Shown one piece after another: positions 1-5,884 of a stretch of 13,794 nucleotides of DNA. Position numbers and translations under genes: made by a program. Positions within the stretch are counted from its first letter, which is position 1. The number at the start of each line of letters is the position of its first letter. Source of the DNA: Candidatus Methanomethylophilaceae archaeon (GTDB taxonomy: Archaea > Thermoplasmatota > Thermoplasmata > Methanomassiliicoccales > Methanomethylophilaceae). The notes beneath the pieces are model-generated. The model was not told the DNA's origin. It was given only the letters and a program-made list of their open reading frames with translations, and made no database searches. The DNA lies in assembly GCA_023230065.1 (NCBI GenBank), contig JALNYB010000028.1, positions 1 through 13,794 of the forward strand. Reading direction: 5' to 3'.

Positions 1-16
1 CTTTACTTCTATCGCA

Positions 17-229
17 ATGGAAGCACATAAGCCCAACGATCACTCATCCCGTATTGATGAAGAAGAACACGGCGGAGATTCAAAGTGCGATTATTCATGC
101 TGTACAGAAAGCGGATACTGCAAACCTAGCTGTAATTTGGTATTAGCCGGACTTATTGTTGCTTGCTGTTGCTGCTGTTGCTACGTTACGCACGGATTCA
201 ATGGTGTTTGGCCGTATTGGCCAGCTTGA
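17..229 (+). CDS. Poly-cysteine small protein, candidate RiPP precursor (5' end may be cut)
   Basis: I do not recognise a named family. The reading gives 70 residues: a polar, acidic N-terminal part (residues 1-23, with EEEHGG at 15-20), then a cysteine-patterned middle with C24, C28, C29, C35 and C39, a short hydrophobic run (41-49), six consecutive cysteines (50-55), and an aromatic/proline tail ending VWPYWPA. It lies 40 bases ahead of a radical SAM/SPASM gene on the same strand. Small Cys-rich proteins beside such enzymes are commonly RiPP precursors, with the N-terminus as leader and the Cys-rich part as modified core; that role is inferred here. Alternatively residues 41-57 could be a membrane anchor and the protein an unmodified Cys-rich membrane protein. 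The frame stays open to base 2 and no Shine-Dalgarno precedes the ATG, so this could be the tail of a longer protein. Leaderless starts occur elsewhere in the window, so ATG 17 remains plausible. Confidence 0.66.
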   Translation: MEAHKPNDHSSRIDEEEHGGDSKCDYSCCTESGYCKPSCNLVLAGLIVACCCCCCYVTHGFNGVWPYWPA

Positions 230-241
230 TCTCTGAGATCA
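227..241 (+). repeat. Short inverted repeat at the peptide gene's stop codon
   Basis: TGATCTC-T-GAGATCA is a 7-bp palindrome with one central base that begins on the TGA stop codon of the Cys-rich peptide gene. It abuts the longer hairpin at 241-260. The two share base 241 and could stack. A role in ending or processing the peptide transcript is possible but not shown. Confidence 0.4.
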
Positions 242-260
242 TCACCGACATTTCGGTGAT
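241..260 (+). promoter_or_regulatory. Hairpin enclosing the Shine-Dalgarno of the radical SAM gene
   Basis: ATCACCGA (241-248) pairs perfectly with TCGGTGAT (253-260) around a CATT loop. The 3' arm contains GGTGAT (255-260), which matches the archaeal Shine-Dalgarno (complement of 16S 3' end AUCACCUCC) and sits 9 bases before the ATG at 270. The 5' arm contains ATCACC, the same sequence as the rRNA tail, so it mimics the anti-Shine-Dalgarno. When folded, the ribosome site would be masked. This could keep enzyme output below that of the peptide or allow a trigger to open it. No T-run follows, so a terminator is less likely. Confidence 0.6.
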
Positions 261-269
261 TCATTCACT

Positions 270-1412
270 ATGAAGCCGTTTATCTCAATAATAATAAAAC
301 CGACGTTGTCGTGCAATATAAGTTGCAAACATTGTTATCATACGCCAGAGGAAAGGGTCAGCGGACACATTTCTCTCAATATATTGGAAAAATTATTTCG
401 TACAGCTTCTGAAGAGTATGAATCGGTTTGGTTCATCTGGCACGGCGGAGAGCCGCTTATGCTCTCGCTTCAATTCTATCGTGATGCTATTACATTGCAG
501 AAGAAGTACTTCGGAAAAGATACTCACAGAGTAGGAAACACCATTCAGACGAACGGTATCCTTTTAGATAGAAAATTTGATAACTTTTGCAAAGAGAACA
601 AGATCAATGTAGGTGTTTCTTTCGAGGGCCCGTATAATGATGTTCTGAGGGAAAGGTCTTCAGATGTTTTGAAGAATCTTACCTATCTTTCGGATAAGGA
701 TCATGTATTCACGGTCGGATCTACAATATCATCCGGAACAGAGTCCAAACAGACTGAGTTATATGAATATTTCAGAGATATGAAGATCAATGTTTCATTC
801 TCGCCGGTCATTCCGTCAGGGTGTGCGGCAATTCACAGAGAACTCGTTCCAGATCCAGATTTGTATATCAGATCGAGCATAGAGGCATTCGATAAGTGGC
901 TGTTCGATAAGGATTCAGAGATACCGTTGATTCCTCATTATCTGTATCTTTTGAATGCTTTAGGAGAACCAACCGAATCCGATTGCGCTCACACATCATG
1001 TCTAACCAAATGGCTCTGTATATACCCTAACGGTGATCTGTATCCATGTGGAAAGAATTGTCCTAAGAATTACATGTTGGGAAACATATCTGATGTAGAG
1101 CATTTGTCAGATGTATTTTCGACAGACGGTTTCAAACAGATCATTTTAGGTACTATAATCAGAAGAGAGAAATGCAAGGATTGTGAGATATTCAGATATT
1201 GCAATGGAGGGTGCAGTGTTGATGCATTCTATGAGTGTGGTATTGAGAATATCAACGGCGATTCGTGTAGGATCTTCAAGGCGGTGTTCACTCATATCCT
1301 CGAAGTTACCAATGGCATTCTTGATGATAAGCCAGATCTCTCCGTTTACAATATGTATGTACGCGATGCGATCGTCGGAAAGTTATTGAATCCGAAGATT
1401 GTCAGTATGTGA
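270..1412 (+). CDS. Radical SAM/SPASM peptide maturase-like enzyme
   Basis: The 380-residue protein has the radical SAM cluster motif CNISCKHC (C15, C19, C22), the SAM-binding HGGEP (58-62), TIQTNG (91-96) and GVSFEG (115-120). Its C-terminal SPASM region carries many cysteines (C244, C250, C260, C264, C302, C305, C311, C315, C333), which should hold two auxiliary 4Fe-4S clusters. Overall layout and length are close to anaerobic sulfatase maturases and to the maturases that crosslink Cys-containing RiPPs. The position after YPC where sulfatase maturases carry their catalytic Asp is Gly261 here, which argues against formylglycine formation. It probably modifies the Cys-rich peptide encoded just upstream, for example by thioether or C-C crosslinks; that is inferred from context. 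No separate RRE/PqqD-like domain or exporter is seen nearby. It ends flush against the convergent ridA gene. Confidence 0.88.
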   Translation: MKPFISIIIKPTLSCNISCKHCYHTPEERVSGHISLNILEKLFRTASEEYESVWFIWHGGEPLMLSLQFYRDAITLQKKYFGKDTHRVGNTIQTNGILLDRKFDNFCKENKINVGVSFEGPYNDVLRERSSDVLKNLTYLSDKDHVFTVGSTISSGTESKQTELYEYFRDMKINVSFSPVIPSGCAAIHRELVPDPDLYIRSSIEAFDKWLFDKDSEIPLIPHYLYLLNALGEPTESDCAHTSCLTKWLCIYPNGDLYPCGKNCPKNYMLGNISDVEHLSDVFSTDGFKQIILGTIIRREKCKDCEIFRYCNGGCSVDAFYECGIENINGDSCRIFKAVFTHILEVTNGILDDKPDLSVYNMYVRDAIVGKLLNPKIVSM

Positions 1413-1793
1413 TCATTCTTTGTAAGCAACCGCTTCTATCATTATCATGACACCTTTCGGTATGGCACTTACTTCTACACAGCATCTCGTCGGGTATGGT
1501 TCTTTGAAGTAATTCATGTAGACGAAATTCACGGCTGCGAAGTTTTTCATATCTGAAAGGTAGATCTTTGTGCTGACTACATCTTGAGGTCCTGCATCTC
1601 CTCCTGCAAGTACCGCAAGAAGGTTGTCTAAGACCTGTTTTGATTGTTCTTCGATGGTCTGGCCGATATATCCTGTATTTGGATCTACAGGTATCTGGCC
1701 GGAAGTGTAGATGAAGTTTCCTACTTTGATTGCTTGCGAATAGGGGCCGGCCGCTACAGGTGCATTGGCCGATGTAATATTTTGGATTGACAT
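1413..1793 (-). CDS. ridA: RidA family reactive enamine/imine deaminase
   Basis: RidA proteins hydrolyse 2-aminoacrylate and related imines, released by PLP enzymes, to keto acids and ammonia in the cytosol. The 126-residue reading starting MSIQNITSANAP shows family hallmarks: GPYSQAI near the N-terminus, YTSGQIPVDP, and near the C-terminus PTRCCVEVSAIPKG, whose Arg is the conserved carboxylate-binding residue, then IEAVAY. The start at 1793 is chosen over an upstream ATG at 1823 because GAGGT (1804-1800) lies six bases ahead and the family begins there. This Shine-Dalgarno overlaps the metA stop codon, and the gene starts 4 bases after metA, so the two are probably translated in tandem. Sharing an operon with cysteine synthase makes sense because PLP enzymes acting on Ser/Cys derivatives leak 2-aminoacrylate. 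Confidence 0.93.
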   Translation of the reverse strand: MSIQNITSANAPVAAGPYSQAIKVGNFIYTSGQIPVDPNTGYIGQTIEEQSKQVLDNLLAVLAGGDAGPQDVVSTKIYLSDMKNFAAVNFVYMNYFKEPYPTRCCVEVSAIPKGVMIMIEAVAYKE

Positions 1794-1797
1794 TTTC

Positions 1798-2673
1798 TTA
1801 CCTCTCTTTGTTTTTAGTATCATTACCTATGTCATTCACATCATATGGTGTGCCCTGATACACGTAATAGTTGAGCCAGTTCGTAAATAATAATGTTGCG
1901 TGGCTTCTCCATGTTACAATGGGATCGTTGCTAGGATTGTTTTGTGGGAAATAGTTTTCTGGTAATCTAGGCTCCATACCGCGCTTGGTATCCCGATCGT
2001 ATTCGAATGCTAGTGTGCTGCGATCGTATTCGAAGTGACCGGTTACGAACACCTGTCCTGCCTTCTCTGATACGACTGCGCCTACTCCTGCTTCATTGGA
2101 CATTGCAACGATGTGAAGGTGGGGATTGTGCCAAATATCTGAAGCTCTGACCTCTGTATGTCTTGAGTGGGGCATATTGAACACATCATCGAATCCTCTT
2201 AGGAGAGGTTCTCCAGGTATGGTTGTGTAATGTTTGAATATCCCCGACATCTTATGTTCCAATGGATATTTCGGGATAGAATAGTGATGATAAAGACCAG
2301 CTTGTGCTCCCCAGCATATATGCAATGTGGAAAACACGTTGGTTACGGACCAATCCATTATCTCGCAGAGTTCATCCCAATAGTCCACTTTTTCATATTC
2401 GATGTTCTCTACAGGAGCACCTGTTATGATGAGACCGTCGAATTTTTGATTTTTAATCTCATCAAAGGTATGATAGAATTTATCCAGATATTCTTGAGAT
2501 GTGTTTTTTGATTCATGTGTAGCCATCTGTAGGAAGATGATATCCGTCTGCAGGGGGCTGTTACTAAGGAGGCGGAGGATCTGGATCTCCGTATCTACCT
2601 TAGTAGGCATCAGGTTTAGGATTATTATCTTTAAAGGACGGATATCCTGTGCAACCGCACGCTTCTCGGTCAT
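1798..2673 (-). CDS. metA: Homoserine O-acetyltransferase (MetA type), annotated from an internal Met
   Basis: MetA acylates the hydroxyl of L-homoserine, the activating step toward methionine/homocysteine. In the 291-residue reading the catalytic Cys is C120 in HICWGAQAG, and the His/Glu pair is H213 and E215 in VTGHFEYD. Adding 22 gives 142, 235 and 237, the numbering of intact MetA proteins, so the first 22 family residues are missing from this start. They are encoded in frame just upstream (see 2674-2746). E89 in TGAPVEN corresponds to position 111, where Glu favours acetyl-CoA and Gly succinyl-CoA in characterised members, so acetyl-homoserine is the likely product. The gene follows cysK closely and precedes ridA. 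The true start is probably the ATA at 2739 or an ATG at 2746 with a frameshift. Use of the Met at 2673 is possible but has no visible Shine-Dalgarno. Confidence 0.88.
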   Translation of the reverse strand: MTEKRAVAQDIRPLKIIILNLMPTKVDTEIQILRLLSNSPLQTDIIFLQMATHESKNTSQEYLDKFYHTFDEIKNQKFDGLIITGAPVENIEYEKVDYWDELCEIMDWSVTNVFSTLHICWGAQAGLYHHYSIPKYPLEHKMSGIFKHYTTIPGEPLLRGFDDVFNMPHSRHTEVRASDIWHNPHLHIVAMSNEAGVGAVVSEKAGQVFVTGHFEYDRSTLAFEYDRDTKRGMEPRLPENYFPQNNPSNDPIVTWRSHATLLFTNWLNYYVYQGTPYDVNDIGNDTKNKER

Positions 2674-2746
2674 TACGAAAATATTCTCTGACTCGAGTGC
2701 CGCGCCGGCCGGAAGGTCATCTGGAATCTTTATCGGTATTTTTCAT
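2674..2746 (-). other. In-frame N-terminal coding segment of metA without a standard start codon
   Basis: Reading upstream from the internal Met (2673) in frame gives exactly 22 codons, [20 protein letters not shown] plus flanking residues, which is the canonical MetA N-terminus. The codon where family members have their initiator Met is ATA (2739-2737). An in-frame TGA follows two codons further upstream. An ATG at 2746-2744 lies one base out of frame, separated by a run of five A (T5 at 2739-2743 on the plus strand). GAGG sits about 8 bases before the ATA, an ideal spacing. Explanations are an ATG-to-ATA change, AUA initiation, a one-base insertion in the A run, or a sequencing error. Confidence 0.7.
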
Positions 2747-2761
2747 CCCTCGCTGTACGGG

Positions 2762-3667
2762 TCAGTCAAATACTCCCATACTTATGTATTTGTCCCCTCC
2801 ATCAGGAAGGATCGCTACAATTTTCTTGTCTTTTTCTTTCTTAGACAGTTCAATTGCATAATATGCAGCCGCACCGGATGAGATGCCTGCGAAGATACCT
2901 TCTTTCCTGGCAAGTTCTCTTGTAGTTTCGATAGCATTTGCGCTCGTGACTGTAACTATCTTTGAAATGAGGGATACGTCAAGATTATCAGGTATGAAGT
3001 TAGCTCCGATACCTTGGATCATATGAGGTCCTGTGCGACCTTCTGTTACCAGGGGGCTTTCTGCAGGTTCTACACCGATTACCTTTGCTTTGGAACCCGC
3101 ATCGCGGAATGCTTTGGCTATTCCTGTGATCGTTCCGCCTGTTCCGAATCCGCCCACCACATAATCGACATCAGGGATATCGGCAAGAATCTCTTTTCCT
3201 GTTGTTGTTCTATGGCTTGCCGGGTTTGCCGGGTTGTCGAACTGTCCGAGGATCATTGCATTTTTTTCTTTTGCAATTTCATTGGCTTTGTCTACAGCGC
3301 CTTTCATTCCTTCATTTCCGGGAGTGAATACTATTTCTGCGCCATATGCTTTCATGTAGGCCACGCGCTCCTTACTCATAGTGTCTGGCATTGTGAGTAT
3401 AGCTGTGTATCCGCGAACTGCTGCGATCATTGCGAGAGCGATACCGGTGTTACCGGACGTTGGTTCTACGATGATCCCGTTGTGTTTCAGAACACCTTTG
3501 GCCTCAGCATCGTTGATCATCGTCAATATGGGGCGGTCCTTGATGGATCCTCCAGGGTTGGATCTCTCTGCTTTGACGAAGACATGCGCATCTTTCGATA
3601 CGAGTTTGTTTAATTTTATGATCGGAGTATTTCCGATTAAATCAGTAATATTATTGTAAATTGTCAT
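2762..3667 (-). CDS. cysK: Cysteine synthase (O-acetylserine sulfhydrylase family)
   Basis: This PLP enzyme makes cysteine from an activated serine and sulfide in the cytosol. The 301-residue protein has the full family layout: LIGNTPIIKLN at 10-20, the PLP lysine K43 in NPGGSIKDR, the substrate-binding TSGNTG loop (70-75), HRTTTGKEI (152-160), the phosphate-binding GTGGT (175-179), and GISSGAA (261-267) with LPDGGDKY near the end. Length is normal for CysK. It is followed by metA (family start about 22 bases after the cysK stop) and ridA. The 50-base gap to cobO holds its own TATA box. The sequence does not settle whether O-acetylserine or O-phosphoserine is the donor, nor exclude a cystathionine beta-synthase-like role. 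Confidence 0.94.
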   Translation of the reverse strand: MTIYNNITDLIGNTPIIKLNKLVSKDAHVFVKAERSNPGGSIKDRPILTMINDAEAKGVLKHNGIIVEPTSGNTGIALAMIAAVRGYTAILTMPDTMSKERVAYMKAYGAEIVFTPGNEGMKGAVDKANEIAKEKNAMILGQFDNPANPASHRTTTGKEILADIPDVDYVVGGFGTGGTITGIAKAFRDAGSKAKVIGVEPAESPLVTEGRTGPHMIQGIGANFIPDNLDVSLISKIVTVTSANAIETTRELARKEGIFAGISSGAAAYYAIELSKKEKDKKIVAILPDGGDKYISMGVFD

Positions 3668-3682
3668 AATGGGTAGGAAATT

Positions 3683-3701
3683 AACAATTGTTTATATATT
3701 T
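3683..3701 (-). promoter_or_regulatory. cysK promoter: TATA box plus overlapping palindrome
   Basis: On the minus strand AAAATATATAAA lies about 28 bases before the cysK ATG (3667), the right distance for an archaeal TATA box with transcription starting at or just before the start codon. The perfect 10-bp palindrome AACAATTGTT (3683-3692) sits just downstream of and touching the TATA element, a position where a bound repressor could block initiation. No Shine-Dalgarno is seen, so the cysK mRNA may be leaderless. The operator role is inferred. Confidence 0.5.
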
Positions 3702-3717
3702 TTTCATCGAACCTTGT

Positions 3718-4260
3718 TCAGTACTCGATTCCTTTTCTGGCATGTATTCCAGCATCAAAAGGATGTTTGAGCATATTCATTTCCGTGACAAGATCAGCAT
3801 AATCTATTATCTTTTCAGGAGCCCCTCTTCCGGTAAGGACGATCTCGATATTCTTGGGGCGTCCTTTCAACATTTCTATTACATTTGTAGGATCCAAAAG
3901 TCCCCAAGACATGGCGACATTTATCTCATCTAGTATGACAAGGTCATATTTGTTGGAATATATCTCTTCCTTTGCTTTGGCTAGAGTATCCTTTGCGATC
4001 TGAATATCTTCCTCCTTGGGTATTTTGTGGACCATATGATCCAATCCCATTGGCATTATCGTAAAATTGTCGAAATGTTCGGCTGAAACATGTTCTCCGT
4101 AGTTCTCGGCAGGTTTTAGAAATTGTATCATCAAAACATTGAGGCCTCTGCCCGCGGCTCTGAAAGCAAGTCCTAATGCGGCAGTTGTCTTTCCTTTTCC
4201 TTTTCCTGTGTAGACTTGGACCAGACCAAGTTCATCCTTGATATCAGTAGAGAGGGCCAT
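3718..4260 (-). CDS. cobO: Cob(I)yrinic acid a,c-diamide / corrinoid adenosyltransferase (CobO/BtuR)
   Basis: CobO transfers the adenosyl group of ATP to the reduced cobalt of corrinoids, giving the adenosylcobalamin form. The 180-residue protein begins with a short extension, then VQVYTGKGKGKTTAALG (14-30) holding the unusual P-loop (18-26). FRAAGRG (33-39) and IQFLKP (45-50) follow, with a Walker B-like VILDEIN (108-114), LTGRGAP (142-148) and the family-typical end HPFDAGIHARKGIEY. Length and motifs match the BtuR/CobA/CobO family (not PduO or EutT). It lies first in the leftward block ahead of cysK, but 50 bases and a separate promoter lie between, so co-transcription is uncertain. In methylotrophic methanogens corrinoids are needed for methyl transfer; that link is contextual only. 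Confidence 0.95.
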   Translation of the reverse strand: MALSTDIKDELGLVQVYTGKGKGKTTAALGLAFRAAGRGLNVLMIQFLKPAENYGEHVSAEHFDNFTIMPMGLDHMVHKIPKEEDIQIAKDTLAKAKEEIYSNKYDLVILDEINVAMSWGLLDPTNVIEMLKGRPKNIEIVLTGRGAPEKIIDYADLVTEMNMLKHPFDAGIHARKGIEY

Positions 4261-4366
4261 TTAATCAAATTGTGTATTAATTTATAAGGATTAAAAGGAA
4301 TCTATCTGATCGAGAATTTTTATTGTATTACCAAGTTTAATATCTCAGTTTAAGTTATTCAAAGAC
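4261..4366. promoter_or_regulatory. Divergent promoter region between cobO and the MFS exporter gene
   Basis: For leftward cobO, TTATAAAT (plus coordinates 4280-4287) lies about 24 bases before the ATG at 4260. For the rightward MFS gene, GTTTAATAT (4335-4343) lies about 28 bases before the ATG at 4367. Neither start has a Shine-Dalgarno sequence, so both transcripts may be leaderless. No clear operator palindrome is visible. Confidence 0.45.
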
Positions 4367-5773
4367 ATGTCCGAGAAGGTCACGTACACATCAAAAGAAC
4401 AGCTTTCCGTATTGGTAGCCGCCTGTTCCGGTATTTTTATAATGCCGTTGATGAGTACGATGATGAATCTCGCTCTTGTGTACATAGGCGATGAGTACAC
4501 AGTAGGTTCTCATTCCCTGGCAATGATCAATACCATTTTTCTTTTGGCATCTGTCATCACAATGGTTCCGCTTGCAAAACTCTCAGACATCTACGGAAGG
4601 AAGAAGATCTTTCTATTCGGATTGATAGTTGTTGCAATAGCCGCTACTGGTGCGGCGTTGAGCCCAACTTTCGAGATCCTGTTGATAATGAGATTTTTGA
4701 TGGGTGTTGGTTCGGCTGCAATCTCCGTTTCCAGCATATCGTTAGTTACGGAGATATTTCCTTTTTCCAAGCGTGGATGGGCCATCGGCGTCTACACGAC
4801 ATTCGTATATCTGGGATTGGCATTGGGCCCCACATTAGGAGGTTTCATTTCTCAGATACTCGGCTGGAGGTATAATTTCGTCTTCATGTTCCCGTTAGCA
4901 GTGATCTCGTTGGTATCTTTGTTCAGATTCAAGAAAGATGTGATATCGAGTCCCGATCTTAAAATGGATGTAAAAGGTTCTGCAGTATATGCACTTACGA
5001 TCTTCTTCACAATGTACGGTGTCATCAATCTTCCTGAAACATGGGCTTTCATTCTAATGATCATTGGAATATCATTCCTTATATTCTTCATTTCATTAAT
5101 GAAGAAATCCAAGTCGCCTGTATTGGATGTAGAGATATTCAAACACAAGCTGTTCTCGAGATCATGTATAGCAGCGTTCATGAATTATGCCTCATCTTAT
5201 TCTGTATCATTCTTCCTCGCGTTGTATCTTCAGGAGATAGGAGCATTATCTGCAGTCGAAGCAGGAATGATCATGTTGATCCAGCCTGTGATACAGGTCA
5301 TACTAACTGCAAAGGCTGGAAGTTATTCCGATAAAATATCGGATAAGCGTCTTCTGCCTACTCTGGGAATGGCATTGACAACATTGGGCGCGGTTATGAT
5401 AATATTCCTGGATATAGATGTCAATCTGTATTATGTTGCAGCGATCCTCTTCATACTGGGCCTAGGGTTCGCATTGTTCTCTGCTCCGAATACCAGTCTT
5501 ATGATGTCATCGCTTCCATATCAGAATCGCGGTGTAGCGTCCGGAATGGTAGCTGTGGTCAGGCAGGTCGGTATGATGGTAAGCATGGGTATAGCCATGT
5601 GTTGCATCTCGGTCATAATGGGATCTACAAATAATCTTAATCCTGCGACATATGGGGAGTTCATCAATGTGATAAGGGTTGCTTTCATCATCTGTTCCGC
5701 TATGTGCATAATAGGTACAGTGGTATCATGGTTTAGAGGAAAGGATTCCGAAGCAGAAGTTCAAGAGCTATGA
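4367..5773 (+). CDS. MFS multidrug exporter, DHA2/EmrB-QacA type
   Basis: The 468-residue protein is almost wholly hydrophobic, with enough segments for about 14 membrane helices, as in the DHA2 drug:H+ antiporter group. Motif A is at 70-81 (AKLSDIYGRKKI). The antiporter motif C region is GLALGPTLGGF (150-160), followed by GWRYNFVF (167-174), typical of EmrB/QacA proteins. A second-half repeat shows SYSDKISDKR and NRGVASGM. It should pump a hydrophobic or cationic compound out across the cytoplasmic membrane using the proton gradient; the substrate cannot be read from sequence. It is transcribed alone, divergently from cobO, and followed by a hairpin with a T-run. Confidence 0.9.
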   Translation: MSEKVTYTSKEQLSVLVAACSGIFIMPLMSTMMNLALVYIGDEYTVGSHSLAMINTIFLLASVITMVPLAKLSDIYGRKKIFLFGLIVVAIAATGAALSPTFEILLIMRFLMGVGSAAISVSSISLVTEIFPFSKRGWAIGVYTTFVYLGLALGPTLGGFISQILGWRYNFVFMFPLAVISLVSLFRFKKDVISSPDLKMDVKGSAVYALTIFFTMYGVINLPETWAFILMIIGISFLIFFISLMKKSKSPVLDVEIFKHKLFSRSCIAAFMNYASSYSVSFFLALYLQEIGALSAVEAGMIMLIQPVIQVILTAKAGSYSDKISDKRLLPTLGMALTTLGAVMIIFLDIDVNLYYVAAILFILGLGFALFSAPNTSLMMSSLPYQNRGVASGMVAVVRQVGMMVSMGIAMCCISVIMGSTNNLNPATYGEFINVIRVAFIICSAMCIIGTVVSWFRGKDSEAEVQEL

Positions 5774-5784
5774 TGACCCAGTAA

Positions 5785-5799
5785 TTTAGTTATGCCTAA
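5785..5799 (+). promoter_or_regulatory. Metal-repressor-like box 1 upstream of CDF gene
   Basis: TTTAGTTATGCCTAA is copy one of a sequence repeated 34 bases downstream. The ends TTAG...CTAA form a dyad around a central AT, in the style of DtxR/IdeR/MntR-family sites (TTAGG...CCTAA). It lies between the MFS terminator and the CDF promoter. Confidence 0.5.
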
Positions 5800-5821
5800 T
5801 TATTTCGCCAATAATATTTTT
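5799..5821 (+). terminator. Hairpin and T-run after the MFS gene
   Basis: ATTATT (5799-5804) pairs with AATAAT (5810-5815) around TCGCC, and T5 follows at 5817-5821. It is 25 bases past the MFS stop codon. The stem is weak and AT-rich, but archaeal termination relies mainly on the T-run. The site lies between the two metal-repressor-like boxes. Confidence 0.4.
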
Positions 5822-5834
5822 AGTTATGCCTAAA
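5819..5834 (+). promoter_or_regulatory. Metal-repressor-like box 2, adjoining the CDF TATA box
   Basis: TTTAGTTATGCCTAAA repeats the 15-base core of box 1 exactly and extends its dyad to TTTAG(N6)CTAAA. It ends one base before the TATA-like TTTAAATATATA (5836-5847), covering the region where TFB contacts the BRE. A repressor bound here would occlude the promoter. Placement ahead of a metal exporter supports a metal-responsive DtxR-family regulator, by inference. Confidence 0.6.
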
Positions 5835-5835
5835 A

Positions 5836-5847
5836 TTTAAATATATA
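5836..5847 (+). promoter_or_regulatory. TATA box of the CDF gene
   Basis: TTTAAATATATA is a strong TATA-like element. Its centre predicts transcription starting near 5866-5872, giving a 5' leader of about 15 bases. That leader would contain CATGCT (5870-5875), which pairs with AGCATG (5882-5887), a small hairpin enclosing the start codon at 5885. Confidence 0.55.
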
Positions 5848-5884
5848 CACAAACTTAAAATAGCTTTTTCATGCTTCAAAAAGC

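Noticed and set aside
164..181. Poly-Cys tract as a low-complexity sequencing artefact
   Set aside because: The codons alternate TGC and TGT irregularly and the frame continues to a sensible stop, so it reads as real coding sequence, though slippage expansion is possible.
241..260. Intrinsic terminator between peptide and radical SAM genes
   Set aside because: No T-run follows the stem, and the stem contains the ribosome site of the next gene.
1794..1823. Longer RidA start at 1823 (ten extra residues)
   Set aside because: The extension overlaps the metA end and is Lys/Arg-rich, whereas 1793 has a good Shine-Dalgarno and matches the family start.
2501..2881. 126-codon plus-strand frame spanning the metA/cysK junction
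   Set aside because: It covers the antisense of metA's N-terminal codons and the cysK end; the minus-strand readings are family-specific.
3014..3613. 199-codon open frame on the plus strand opposite cysK
   Set aside because: It lies wholly antisense to a clear cysteine synthase and its translation is a Cys/His/Phe-rich shadow with no recognisable motif.
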